Positions 28,440-37,074 of a DNA stretch of 64,000 nucleotides are shown piece after piece; position 1 is the stretch's first letter; the number at the start of each line of letters is the position of its first letter. The notes below the pieces were generated by a model. It made no database searches. It was not told the origin of the DNA and worked only from the letters and a program-made list of their open reading frames with translations. This DNA is from Nitrospira tepida (GTDB lineage: Bacteria > Nitrospirota > Nitrospiria > Nitrospirales > Nitrospiraceae). The stretch lies in assembly GCF_947241125.1 (NCBI RefSeq), contig NZ_OX365700.1, positions 4,188,461 to 4,252,460 of the forward strand, read 5' to 3'. The position numbers were made by a program, and so were the translations under genes.

Positions 28440-29210
28440 TTATTGCGATCCCTTCCATCCTAAACTCGCCAAGACCCCTTCCACGGTTTCCTGGACCATC
28501 GTGTTCTCATCTTCCAACAGAGGCACCAGGGACTCGATCGCGCGCGCGTCTCCCAAGCGGGCCAGCGATTCCGCGGCATTCCGCCGCACCAACCAGTCCT
28601 CATCCTTGAGCGACTGCACCAGCGGATCGAACCCGCGCGGATCGCCGATGCGTCCCAAGGCCTCGGCGGCATGCCGGCGCACCATCCAATTCGGCCCCAG
28701 CAATCCTTCGATCAACGCCTCCACGGCCCGTACGTCGCCGACTTTCTTGAGCGCGCGGGCGGCATCTTCCCGAAGATTGTGGTCGTACAGCGCATCGATC
28801 AACCCGGGGACCGCGCGGGAGTCGCCGAGGCGTTCCAAGGCCCAGACCGCCGCGGCACGCACGGCTCCGTCCCGGTCCTTGATCGCGGCCATCAAGGGGT
28901 CCACGCCGCGCGGGTCCTTGAGCTTGCCGAGCGCATGCGCGGCCTGTTCGCGGATCGACCATTCATCGCTTTCCCGCAAGGCCTCGACCATCGGCTCGAC
29001 CGCCGCCGGCCCCATCCGGACCACGGCGCTGGTCGCCGCCTCGCGGATCATCGCGTCCTCGTCGGCCATGAGGTCGATCAACTGCGGCAGGGCCTCCGGA
29101 CCGACCTGGCTCAAACTGGCAACCGCATGGTCCCGAAGCGCTTCGTTCTCGTCCCGGAGGGCCGAGATCAATTGCGCGATGCGATCGGATTCGTGCTGTC
29201 GCTCATCCAC
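28440..29210 (-). CDS. HEAT-repeat protein (array gene 4)
   Basis: A 256-residue protein consisting almost wholly of about eight HEAT repeats of about 31 residues (for example REQAAHALGKLKDPRGVDPL, MVRRHAAEALGRIGDPRGFD and VRRNAAESLARLGDARAIES). I chose GTG 29210 because AGGAGG lies 7 bases upstream and the codon overlaps the previous gene's end. An ATG at 29231 is possible but would place the SD inside the gene. There is no export signal or enzymatic motif. It probably acts as a cytoplasmic protein-binding scaffold. Overlap with the neighbouring gene implies translational coupling. Confidence 0.85.
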   Translation of the reverse strand: MDERQHESDRIAQLISALRDENEALRDHAVASLSQVGPEALPQLIDLMADEDAMIREAATSAVVRMGPAAVEPMVEALRESDEWSIREQAAHALGKLKDPRGVDPLMAAIKDRDGAVRAAAVWALERLGDSRAVPGLIDALYDHNLREDAARALKKVGDVRAVEALIEGLLGPNWMVRRHAAEALGRIGDPRGFDPLVQSLKDEDWLVRRNAAESLARLGDARAIESLVPLLEDENTMVQETVEGVLASLGWKGSQ

Positions 29211-30303
29211 CGGTTTCCGCCTCCTGCGCATGCGCGGCCTGGGCTTCGGCCAGCGCGTTCAATTTATCCACGATCAAGCCCGAGTTATAGGCGACCAATC
29301 CGTCCCGGTCCGTTTTCAGCCGCTCGAAGAGTTGCACATGGGGGCGAAGCACCTCCACATCCTTGATCTTGGCCAAGGCTTCCATGGCAAAGACGCGCAA
29401 GGGCCGGATCGGGATGGCCTCAACGTACAGTTCCACCGGCCTGGCATCGCCGATCAGGCCCAGCGACTTGAGCGCATATTCCTTGACCCCTGTGTCCTTG
29501 TCCTTCTTCAGACGCTCCATCAGGGGCAGGACGGCTCGGGCGTCGCCGATCTTGCCCAGCAGATCCGCGGCGGCCTCCCGGACCACCCAGTCCTCGTCGT
29601 CGAGGTATTCGATCAGGATCTGCACCGCCGGCCGGCCCACGCCCAACAGGTCGATCACGGTCGCCATCCGCGCCTCTTCGCGCTCGACCGAGCCCTCGAC
29701 ATCCCGCAGTGAATTCATGGCTGCATCGATCCGATCCCGAATTGCGCCCAGTTTTTTGAGCGTGCGCACGGCGATCTCGGACAAGTCGGGATCGCCCATC
29801 GCATCGACCAGGGCATCGGCGGAGACCGGCTCCATCAGGTGCTCCAACAAGGCCGCGGCCGTCACGCGGGCCTCCCGGTCGGGATGGCGAAGGAGCCCGC
29901 ACAGGGGATCGATGGCGTTCGGGATAATCCCCAGGAGGGCGGTCACGAGCGTCCGGACCTCTTCGTCTTTCAGCTCATGAAGGTCCTGCACCAAGGCGGT
30001 CGCGGCGTCCGGCTCCAGGACTCCCGCCATCTGCTCCAAGGCTTGGGCCCCCGCTTTGCGCACGCCCGCGTCCTGGTCGTGCAACAGCCTGACCAACGCC
30101 ACCCCCGCATGGGGATCTTTGATGCGGGCGAGCATGGCCGCTGCCTCGATCTTGAGCGACGGGCTGCCGGCCTGCAACGCATGGATGAGCCCTTGCACGG
30201 CCTTGGGGCCGCCGGACAGGCAGGCCGCCGTGGCCCGCATGCGACGCCAATCTTCCTCGTGGACCAATTCCGCGATCAGCGTCTCGATCGTTTCCTTGGC
30301 CAT
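29203..30303 (-). CDS. HEAT-repeat protein (array gene 3)
   Basis: A 366-residue protein of about eleven HEAT-type repeats, less regular than its neighbours. They include LKIEAAAMLARIKDPHAGVAL, VRKAGAQALEQMAGVLEP, ARVTAAALLEHLMEPVSAD and VREAAADLLGKIGDARAVLP. It starts at ATG 30303. The 3' end overlaps the start of array gene 4. The C terminus is Glu/Ala/His-rich. No signal peptide, metal site or nucleotide motif is seen. The family fold is known, the function is not. Confidence 0.85.
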   Translation of the reverse strand: MAKETIETLIAELVHEEDWRRMRATAACLSGGPKAVQGLIHALQAGSPSLKIEAAAMLARIKDPHAGVALVRLLHDQDAGVRKAGAQALEQMAGVLEPDAATALVQDLHELKDEEVRTLVTALLGIIPNAIDPLCGLLRHPDREARVTAAALLEHLMEPVSADALVDAMGDPDLSEIAVRTLKKLGAIRDRIDAAMNSLRDVEGSVEREEARMATVIDLLGVGRPAVQILIEYLDDEDWVVREAAADLLGKIGDARAVLPLMERLKKDKDTGVKEYALKSLGLIGDARPVELYVEAIPIRPLRVFAMEALAKIKDVEVLRPHVQLFERLKTDRDGLVAYNSGLIVDKLNALAEAQAAHAQEAETGG

Positions 30304-30363
30304 CGGCTCCTCATCTCCCTCGAGTCGGCGGCCGCTGCCTCACCGGGTGTCCCGCCTTGCCGC

Positions 30364-31449
30364 TCACACACGTCCGGGACGCCATCCCAGCGCCGTCAGC
30401 GCTTCTCTCGCATGGTACCTGATGTTCTCGTCGGTCGTATTCCTCACAACTGCCAGCAGCGGCGCCACCGCCGGCTGTCCGAACCGCACAAGCGCCGCCG
30501 CCGACTCGGCGCGCGTGACGGTATTGTCGAGCGCCGCCACGAGGGCGGGAATAGCCTCCACATCGGCGATCCGCCCCAATGCCCGAACCGCTTCGGTTAT
30601 CGCCAGCAGTTCCTCCGTCCATTGGTCTCCGCAGCCAGCGATCACGCGGCTCTGAGCCGGTTGGGCCTTCCCGCTCGCAATCGCGATGAGGGCCGGCAAG
30701 GCCCGCCGGTCTCCAATGGCTCCCAGCGCCTCGACGACCAGAGGACGAAGGCCAGGTTCCGTGATCACGTTCAACAAGAACTCGACCGCGCGGGGATCGC
30801 CGATCTCGCCCAGGGCGCGCACACTGTCTTCACGAATCGCCTGGTCGGGATCATTGAACAACACATACAGAAGGGCCTCGACGGATTCGGATGCCTTCAC
30901 CTTGCCCAAGGCTTCGACCGCGTGCAGCCGAACCAGCCATTCCGGGTGCCTCACCGATTCGAGCAGCGCCGGCAAGGCCGCGGCTCCGATCCTCGCCAGA
31001 GCCTGGGAAGCCTCGATCCGGACCGCCTTGACCTTATCCTGAAGCAGCGGCACCAGCGCCTCGATCGCTTGGGAGGCTCCGATCCGGCCCAACGCCTTCG
31101 CGCTATGCATCCGCAGCACCCAGTTGGGACTCGTGAGCACCGCGATCAGCGCCGACGTCGCCCGCGCATCGCCGATCGTCGCCAGAATGCCGGCGGCCGC
31201 TTCCTGCACCTCGCCGTCGGCTTCCGCGAGACGGGACAATAGCGGCACCACGGCCGCGTCTCCGATGAGCGTCAGCGCGTCCGCCGCCGCCTGCCGGACC
31301 GCGCGATCTTCGTCGCGCAACAATGATAGGAGCGGACCCACCGCCCGCGAATCCCGCAACGTCCCGAGCGCCTGCGCCGCCTCCTCGCGTACGGCCCAGT
31401 CCTCATCGCGAAGGGCGGCAATCTGTTCGGCTACGGTATCGCTCGGCAC
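30364..31449 (-). CDS. HEAT-repeat protein (array gene 2)
   Basis: A 361-residue protein built from about eleven very regular HEAT repeats (VREEAAQALGTLRDSRAVGP, VRQAAADALTLIGDAAVVPL, LRMHSAKALGRIGASQAIEA, IREDSVRALGEIGDPRAVEF). The open frame extends upstream to 32250, but the repeat pattern begins only at GTG 31449 (VPSDTVAEQIAALRDEDW) and the upstream part is antisense to array gene 1, so I start at that GTG. GGAG lies about 12 bases upstream. One irregular segment (SGKAQPAQSRVIAGCGDQWT) interrupts the array near residue 270. Confidence 0.85.
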   Translation of the reverse strand: MPSDTVAEQIAALRDEDWAVREEAAQALGTLRDSRAVGPLLSLLRDEDRAVRQAAADALTLIGDAAVVPLLSRLAEADGEVQEAAAGILATIGDARATSALIAVLTSPNWVLRMHSAKALGRIGASQAIEALVPLLQDKVKAVRIEASQALARIGAAALPALLESVRHPEWLVRLHAVEALGKVKASESVEALLYVLFNDPDQAIREDSVRALGEIGDPRAVEFLLNVITEPGLRPLVVEALGAIGDRRALPALIAIASGKAQPAQSRVIAGCGDQWTEELLAITEAVRALGRIADVEAIPALVAALDNTVTRAESAAALVRFGQPAVAPLLAVVRNTTDENIRYHAREALTALGWRPGRV

Positions 31450-31547
31450 GGTGGCGGCTCCGGACCAACCTCGAATGTTTCGTCTGCCTGGCTCATAAGC
31501 CGTGCTGTCTCCTGATGAGGATGCCCATGAAGGTGACGCCCAGCGTG

Positions 31548-32918
31548 CTACGTGACGTTTCGGGGAATATAGTCGCCGGAGGGCCCGAATCGACCGGTTT
31601 CTCCGAGCGGCCGGTCCACCCGTTGATTGTCCGTGAGGCTGGAGTCGACTTCCGCTTCCTCCGCCGGCGGCGTCCACCCAAGCTGCTCCAAGGTGTCCAG
31701 CACCAGCTTTCTGAGCGCGTCCGCCGCGCTCAGACGGGCCGTCGCAAACGACCAGACCCGTTCGCCATCCGATCCCACATCGGACGCTTTGGGATCGTGC
31801 AAAAATGAGATCAGGGGTTCGATCGCCGTATCGCCGATCACAACCAAGGCCGCCGCCGCCTTTTCCCGCAAGACCCCGTCCTTCAACAGCATGATCAGGT
31901 CGGGGATCACGCGCGGATCGCGGAAATGGCCGAGCGCCGTGGCCGCCGCCTCTTTGATGAAGGCTTCCTCGCTGACGATGCACCCCGGCGTCGGCGTACC
32001 CTCCTGTTTGATGCCCTTGCCCTTCAAGGCATCGAGCACCGGCGGCAAAGCGCGCGGATCGCCGATCATGCCGAGCGACGCAATGGCGTGCCGCTTGACC
32101 GCCCCATCCTTCATGGCCTCGATCAACGGATCGATCGCCCGCGGATCCCCGATCATGCCGAGCGCGATCGTGGCGTCCTCCCGCACCGCGCGATCCGGAT
32201 CTTTCAGGGCGGCGCAGAGGACGTCCACGACTTTGTCGTCCCGCACCCAACTGCGCCCGATTTGATAGTCCGTCGTCATGCCGCCGAGCGCCCGCGCGGC
32301 ATGGCAGCGAACGACGAAATCCTTGTCTTTCATGCTCTCGATCAACGGATCGACCGACGGCCGTCCAATCGTCACGAGCGCCGTCCCGGCCGTTTCACGG
32401 ACAATCTTCGAGGAATCCCGGAACAGCTTGATCAACGCCGGCACGGCCTTGGGATCGCCGATCTTCCCAAGCGCCTCGGCCGCCGCGCTCTTGACGGCTC
32501 CGTCGCGGTCCCGGCAGGCCAGGATCAAGCCATCGACGGCGCGCGCATCCTTGATCTCGCCCAAGGCCTTGGCGGCGTGCTCTCGGACCCTCCAGCGCTC
32601 GTCCTTCAAGCAGGCCATTAGCCGCTCGACCGCCGACGCTCCCATGCCGGCCGCCGCCCGGACGGCCTCGTCGCGCGTCTCCATGATCGGATCGTTGAAC
32701 AGCTTGACGAGCGCCTCCAGCGCCTTGGCGCCGCCGATCCGGCCCAACCCCTTGGCGAGAGAGGCCCGCACGGACCAGAACTCGTCTTCGCAGGCCTGAA
32801 TCAACGCATCCAGCGTGTTAGGATCGGCGCGTTCCGCGAGGGCTTTCGCCGCCTCCTCCCGCGTGGCATCATCGACGTCTTCCAATGCTTCCAGCAAATC
32901 TTCGACCGCCTGTGTCAT
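31548..32918 (-). CDS. HEAT-repeat protein (array gene 1)
   Basis: A 456-residue protein, the first and longest of five tandem HEAT genes. About twelve repeats occupy residues 10-405 (TREEAAKALAERADPNTLDA, VREHAAKALGEIKDARAVDG, VREDATIALGMIGDPRAIDP). An insertion with GKGIKQEGTPTPGCIVSEEA interrupts them near residue 300. The last 50 residues are polar and probably disordered (EAEVDSSLTDNQRVDRPLGE). ATG 32918 follows GAGAGGGAATC. There is no signal peptide. It lies 24 bases downstream of an exported-protein gene, so envelope and cytoplasmic partners may be cotranscribed. Confidence 0.87.
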   Translation of the reverse strand: MTQAVEDLLEALEDVDDATREEAAKALAERADPNTLDALIQACEDEFWSVRASLAKGLGRIGGAKALEALVKLFNDPIMETRDEAVRAAAGMGASAVERLMACLKDERWRVREHAAKALGEIKDARAVDGLILACRDRDGAVKSAAAEALGKIGDPKAVPALIKLFRDSSKIVRETAGTALVTIGRPSVDPLIESMKDKDFVVRCHAARALGGMTTDYQIGRSWVRDDKVVDVLCAALKDPDRAVREDATIALGMIGDPRAIDPLIEAMKDGAVKRHAIASLGMIGDPRALPPVLDALKGKGIKQEGTPTPGCIVSEEAFIKEAAATALGHFRDPRVIPDLIMLLKDGVLREKAAAALVVIGDTAIEPLISFLHDPKASDVGSDGERVWSFATARLSAADALRKLVLDTLEQLGWTPPAEEAEVDSSLTDNQRVDRPLGETGRFGPSGDYIPRNVT

Positions 32919-32942
32919 GATTCCCTCTCGCGGCTCTCGCGA

Positions 32943-33437
32943 TCAGTATTCATAATCGCGCTGCCCCCCATACGGCTGCATACGTTTGCACTTCACCAGA
33001 AGCGTCCGGGTTCCGCGCCCGCTCACGCACTGATCGTACTTCTTCTCGAATTCAAGGGTCCCGTCCTGCGTGACCGTAAACTGAAAACTGAACGTGAAGG
33101 TCGCGAACGAATAGGTGCCCGGCTTCAACCGAAGCTCCGTGACCTCCGCCGTGCGCAACGCATCCGTACTTTCCGGATCCAACGTCCAAATGGCCGGCGT
33201 CAGGCCCGGAATCTGCCACAAGGAGGGCGGCTCAAGCTTGGTGGCGTCGATGGTGATGGGGAATTCTTTTGCAGCGGAGGCCCCCAAAACCGTCGTGGCA
33301 GGCAGCACCAGCCCCACGACAATCGCCGCGAGCACCGTTCCCCAGACGGTCACATGTGACGCCGGCCGGACCGCCGCATCAGCCGGCCGCAGGCCTCCCG
33401 TTCGCATCGTCCTTCCAGATTTGTTCTTAATGGGCAT
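32943..33437 (-). CDS. Small exported or membrane-anchored protein of unknown function
   Basis: A 164-residue protein with a basic N terminus and one hydrophobic segment (about residues 29-50, VWGTVLAAIVVGLVLPATTV) that is a long signal peptide or anchor. The mature domain of about 110 residues is beta-rich (ELRLKPGTYSFATFTFSFQF, TLEFEKKYDQCVSGRGTRTL) and ends with Lys/Cys/Tyr-rich residues. No family is recognised. ATG 33437 overlaps the preceding gene by 11 bases. ATG 33407, right after GGAAGGACG, is an alternative that would shorten the N terminus. It sits between the phosphodiesterase-fold gene and the HEAT array. Confidence 0.75.
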   Translation of the reverse strand: MPIKNKSGRTMRTGGLRPADAAVRPASHVTVWGTVLAAIVVGLVLPATTVLGASAAKEFPITIDATKLEPPSLWQIPGLTPAIWTLDPESTDALRTAEVTELRLKPGTYSFATFTFSFQFTVTQDGTLEFEKKYDQCVSGRGTRTLLVKCKRMQPYGGQRDYEY

Positions 33438-34500
33438 GACGTTCCGCCCCCGAGGTTCGACCGGTCTCGCTCGATCCGCCCGATCCGTTGGTAAAGACTT
33501 CGTTAATCACGCGACTTTGCCACTCCGTGTGCGTTTCGGTATCCAGGCCCAACGCCCGCATGACCGTGGCCCCCGTATCGATCAGAGACACGGGTTGCGC
33601 GATCACATGCCCCCGTTTGACTCCGGCGCCCGATGCCAACCACAGAATGTGGGGAGGCTTGGCGCCTGCCGGAGCCACCGCCGGCTCCGCATCTCCGAAA
33701 TGGTCGGCTCCCGGGGGGCTGATCGACGTGACGAACACGGTCGTCTCCTTCGACAGCCCCAGTTCATCATAGATGGCCAGCACATCCCCCATCGCGCGAT
33801 CAATGGTGTTCAAGGCCTCGCGATAGCTCTTCGAGGTCCACCCCTCGGCCGCGCCGGCCCGGCCGGCATCGGGCAGGTGCACGATCAACAGGTGCGGCAG
33901 AGACGGAATGGCATGGCCGTAGCCGTGCCCGCTGGTGGCCTTTTTGAAATACTGGCGGATATAGGACACCACGGTCGTCGCATTGCATTCGGGACGAAGC
34001 GCCCCGCAGATCTGGTGGTCGATATAGGGTTCCGGCTTGGCCAATTGATAGAGGGACTCGTCCATGTAGAAGATGGTCGTATCGCGCCCCCCGCTCAAAT
34101 CCAGATAGTCGAACATCGTCGGCGGCCGTGGATAGCCCCTGGCAAAATCAAAACTGTTCCACGTAATCCCGTGACGTTCCACCGGCAGACCCGTAATGAG
34201 GGACGCCATGGTCGGGAGCCGCAAGGGGGGATTCACCGCCGCCGCGCCCCAGGTCACAGACCCTGTTTTGATCAGGCGGCTCAAAACCGGCATGGCCGCA
34301 GCCTTGAGCGAGTCCTGGCCGACGCCTTCCAGCACGAACAGGATGGCCTGTTGCGCAGCCGATTGACCTTTACCCGCCGCCTCCGGAAGGGGCGGAATCC
34401 CCGTGGACGCAGCCAGGGCGCCGGCTGCGCCGTCTATAAGAAGGCACCAGACGAAAACCAGAATACAGAGCCCGCCTCTTCGTCGATGTCGAGTGATCAT
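33427..34500 (-). CDS. Exported alkaline-phosphatase-superfamily protein, probably degenerate
   Basis: A 357-residue protein with a signal peptide (about 1-33) and the fold pattern of type I phosphodiesterase / nucleotide pyrophosphatase proteins: a first strand ILFVLEGVGQDSLK, then PTMASLITGLPVERHGITWN, then LIVHLPDAGRAGA. By hand alignment several catalytic residues are changed. The first metal Asp is Glu, the nucleophilic Thr position is Arg (PPLRLPT), the D-x-x-G-H motif reads DAGRAG, and no SDHG motif is seen. It may therefore bind rather than hydrolyse phosphoesters. ATG 34500 is chosen over an upstream in-frame codon because it directly precedes the signal peptide. Confidence 0.7.
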   Translation of the reverse strand: MITRHRRRGGLCILVFVWCLLIDGAAGALAASTGIPPLPEAAGKGQSAAQQAILFVLEGVGQDSLKAAAMPVLSRLIKTGSVTWGAAAVNPPLRLPTMASLITGLPVERHGITWNSFDFARGYPRPPTMFDYLDLSGGRDTTIFYMDESLYQLAKPEPYIDHQICGALRPECNATTVVSYIRQYFKKATSGHGYGHAIPSLPHLLIVHLPDAGRAGAAEGWTSKSYREALNTIDRAMGDVLAIYDELGLSKETTVFVTSISPPGADHFGDAEPAVAPAGAKPPHILWLASGAGVKRGHVIAQPVSLIDTGATVMRALGLDTETHTEWQSRVINEVFTNGSGGSSETGRTSGAERHAH

Positions 34501-34757
34501 AAGTTCCCACTCCCCTACTACACGCTGGACCAATGATTCCTGGATGAGCCGAGTACCTTACCACGCGGTTTTTGACGGTGACAAGATCGGCGCCCGGCGG
34601 TCCGCCCGCGTCTTCGCAGTCGTTCTTTTAGCCCCTTTCAGTCCGTCATGCAGCCGTCATTCTTGGCCCCCTGCCGCATCACTACCGCCATCCTACTCGT
34701 TTGGCCCGGCCGCATGCCAGCCAGGGTTTCCTATTTTCGTCCCGGTATGGAATCGTG

Positions 34758-34763
34758 TATAGT
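34758..34763 (+). promoter_or_regulatory. Candidate -10 element, possibly leaderless transcript
   Basis: TATAGT lies only 9 bases before the ATG at 34773, and no SD precedes that ATG. If transcription starts about 7 bases downstream of this element, the mRNA would be nearly leaderless. The -35 region is weak. Confidence 0.4.
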
Positions 34764-34772
34764 GACCTCATT

Positions 34773-35522
34773 ATGGTTTCAGATCTCATCGCCCACGAGC
34801 TGGCCCAGCCGTATCCCGCCTTTGTTCGCCTCATCGGGGTGAAAGTCAGGAATCGCGGGGAGGTCAAGAAACTCAATGCGGGGTCGGTGGCCGCCGGTCC
34901 GGGAGATCCTGTCATTCTGGAGCATGATGGAGAGTTGACCTATGGGATCGTCCATACCGACCCCTATACGGTTCCGTTCAGTCCTCCCATGAGGGTGATG
35001 AAATCGGTGCTCCGCGTCCCGACCGTAGAGGAGTTGGCGGTCATTCGCCGGCAGCCTTCCCTCTCCCGCGAGGGGATCGCCTTCTGCCGGGAGCAGACGG
35101 CGGCGCTCGGGTTGCGGATGAAAATGGTCGAGGTCTATGCCGCATTGGACCGGCGGCAGATCACGTTCGTCTATACGGCGGACGACCGGATCGACTTTCG
35201 TGAACTGGTCCGTATTCTGGCCCGGCGGTTCCATTCCCGCATCGAGATGCGACAGATCGGCGCGCGAGAGGAGGCCAAACGCCTCGGCGGCGTGGACACC
35301 TGCGGGCTGGTGCTCTGTTGCGCCAGCTTCCTCACGGACTTTCAGCCGGTCAGCATCAAGCAGGCGAGAAAGCTGGGCGTGCCGGTCGATGATCCCAAGC
35401 TCCTGGGGGTCTGCGGCCGCCTCAAATGCTGCTTGATGTTTGAAGCGATGGAAGCGAACAGCCTCACAATCCAACCAAGCCGGCTCATTTCACCCTCGCC
35501 ATCCTCCCCTGTGTCTGCTTAA
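34773..35522 (+). CDS. ricT: PSP1 domain protein (RicT/YaaT-like)
   Basis: A 249-residue PSP1-family protein. The family core is present: VILEHDGELTYGIVHTD, KMVEVYAALDRRQITFVYTA, DFRELVRILARRFHSRIEMR, and the cysteine-rich signature GVDTCGLVLCCASFL ... GVCGRLKCCLMFE. In Bacillus the RicT/RicA/RicF complex carries [4Fe-4S] clusters and promotes RNase Y-dependent mRNA maturation. No RicA or RicF is nearby. The six cysteines and RLKCC motif are kept, so cluster binding is plausible. The C terminus is a short Ser/Pro tail. The start is ATG 34773, possibly leaderless. Confidence 0.88.
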   Translation: MVSDLIAHELAQPYPAFVRLIGVKVRNRGEVKKLNAGSVAAGPGDPVILEHDGELTYGIVHTDPYTVPFSPPMRVMKSVLRVPTVEELAVIRRQPSLSREGIAFCREQTAALGLRMKMVEVYAALDRRQITFVYTADDRIDFRELVRILARRFHSRIEMRQIGAREEAKRLGGVDTCGLVLCCASFLTDFQPVSIKQARKLGVPVDDPKLLGVCGRLKCCLMFEAMEANSLTIQPSRLISPSPSSPVSA

Positions 35523-35728
35523 TCCTTCGGCTCGGCTCCCTATCTTTATCCGGATCCAATCGGTCGGGAGTACCTTGTGGTCATCATCCGGCCCGGCCTT
35601 GGCCGCCGCCCCTGGGAGGGAACGGCGGGAGATGGGGCCGCACGTCGCCCACACATCGCAGCCGTCTGTGATAGGCTAACAGCAGAGCGGACCCCTGCTG
35701 AGAAGACCCCGTCAAAAAGGAGCCGTCC

Positions 35729-37072
35729 GTGACACAGGAGGGGCTGGTCGTTCGGCGGCCAATCGGAGAGGGGTCCTTATGCGGCCTCCTGTTCGGGCTC
35801 TTCTGGGTCTGCCTCCTTTCTTCACCGGCCGACGCCGAGATCAGAACGCTGACGGCCGAGGGCGAACATATCCTTGGAGAACACGACACCAAGGAAGAGG
35901 CGGTCCGCCTCGCGTCCGAAGCAGCCAAACGGAGCGCGCTGGAACAGGTGGCGCTCTACCTTGAGAGCGTCACCGTCGTCACGAACTTCAACATCAGCCG
36001 GGATGAGATCCGCACCTACACCGCCGGGGTGATCAACATCCTCGATCAACAGGTCTCGACTCGTCTCGACAACAATGCGGTGGTGTTCCATGTCGAGGTG
36101 GTTGCGCAGGTCGATACGGACGAAGTCGCGGAGGCCATCAAAAAACTCCGCGAGAACGAAGAGGCGAGGCAGCAGTTGGTGGCGCTGAAGGCCGAAGTCG
36201 ATCAGCTTCAACAGGCTCTCGATGAGGCGAACCAGGCCTTGGCTGCCGCCTCCACGCAAGATCAGGTGGAGGAAGCCAGCCGCCAACGGGCCGACCTGCT
36301 CAACCAGGTTCAGTCCAACGCGCTGGTCCATCAAGCCTGGACGGAATGGGTGATCGCGGGGCCGTACCTCTGGCCGCCCCTGTCTCCCTGGTCCGGGCCT
36401 GGATTGGTCTACGGATTGCTCGCTCAGGCCGGCCGGCTCTATCCCAACAGCCCCTATGTCCCGATCGCACAACAGGCGGTGGCCGCTCAGAGCGGCATTC
36501 CCGTTCCTCCTGTCCCGCCCGCTCCACCGGCTCCCCACGCTCCTCCGCCGCCATCCGGCGCCGTCCAATCGATTCCGGTTGTCCCCTCGACGGTCTCGCC
36601 GACGGTGGGAGGTCCGATCGTATCCGTGCCTTCCGCCTCCAATCGAAGCCTGCACCGCCTGCAAACCACATTTCCCCATGTGAGCCCGAGGCCGCTGTCG
36701 CCACATCCCGATCCGGGCGCGCAGGCTGTGGCTCCGACCGGCAAGCCAGACTCCCCCCGCCAACTTCGACAGTATTTGATCCAGCCCGGCATCGCCCAGC
36801 CTCCTTCCGTGGTCCGGCCGCCGGTGGCTGCCAGTCCCTCGGTGGCGCCTTCGCGGCCGCCAGTCCTCCATCAACCTCCTCCTTCCGGCCAGCCGGTGAA
36901 TCCTGCTGCACCCTCCGTCCATGTTCCACGAGCGCCGAACGGTGCATCGCAAGCCTCGCCTCCTACGCCAGGGCGGGGACTCTCTCAACTGCAACGTGCG
37001 TTTCCCGGCGTCGCTCCAGGCGGTAGAGCCCATTCGGGCGGGGGAAAAATTAGCGGGGGCGGAGGTAAGTAA
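35729..37072 (+). CDS. Exported protein: FlgT-N-like domain, coiled coil, Pro-rich tail
   Basis: A 447-residue protein. A signal peptide (about 15-36, ending PADAE) precedes a domain of about 110 residues with the FlgT-N/LPP20-like pattern AEGEHILGEHDTKEEAVRLA, RSALEQVALYLESVTVV, TYTAGVINILDQQV, VVFHVEVVAQVDTDEVAEA. A coiled coil follows at about 140-190 (QQLVALKAEVDQLQQALDEA), then a Trp-rich stretch (WTEWVIAGPYLWPPLSPW) and about 190 residues of Pro/Ala/Ser low complexity ending GGGKISGGGGK. GTG 35729 has AAGGAGCC upstream. The next gene begins 2 bases after its stop. It likely lies in the periplasm at the envelope. No family has a proven role for this architecture. Confidence 0.8.
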   Translation: MTQEGLVVRRPIGEGSLCGLLFGLFWVCLLSSPADAEIRTLTAEGEHILGEHDTKEEAVRLASEAAKRSALEQVALYLESVTVVTNFNISRDEIRTYTAGVINILDQQVSTRLDNNAVVFHVEVVAQVDTDEVAEAIKKLRENEEARQQLVALKAEVDQLQQALDEANQALAAASTQDQVEEASRQRADLLNQVQSNALVHQAWTEWVIAGPYLWPPLSPWSGPGLVYGLLAQAGRLYPNSPYVPIAQQAVAAQSGIPVPPVPPAPPAPHAPPPPSGAVQSIPVVPSTVSPTVGGPIVSVPSASNRSLHRLQTTFPHVSPRPLSPHPDPGAQAVAPTGKPDSPRQLRQYLIQPGIAQPPSVVRPPVAASPSVAPSRPPVLHQPPPSGQPVNPAAPSVHVPRAPNGASQASPPTPGRGLSQLQRAFPGVAPGGRAHSGGGKISGGGGK

Positions 37073-37074
37073 CC

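Noticed and set aside
31450-32250. Upstream extension of the second HEAT gene's open frame
   Set aside because: The repeat pattern starts only at GTG 31449. The upstream part overlaps the first HEAT gene in another frame and is not repeat-like.
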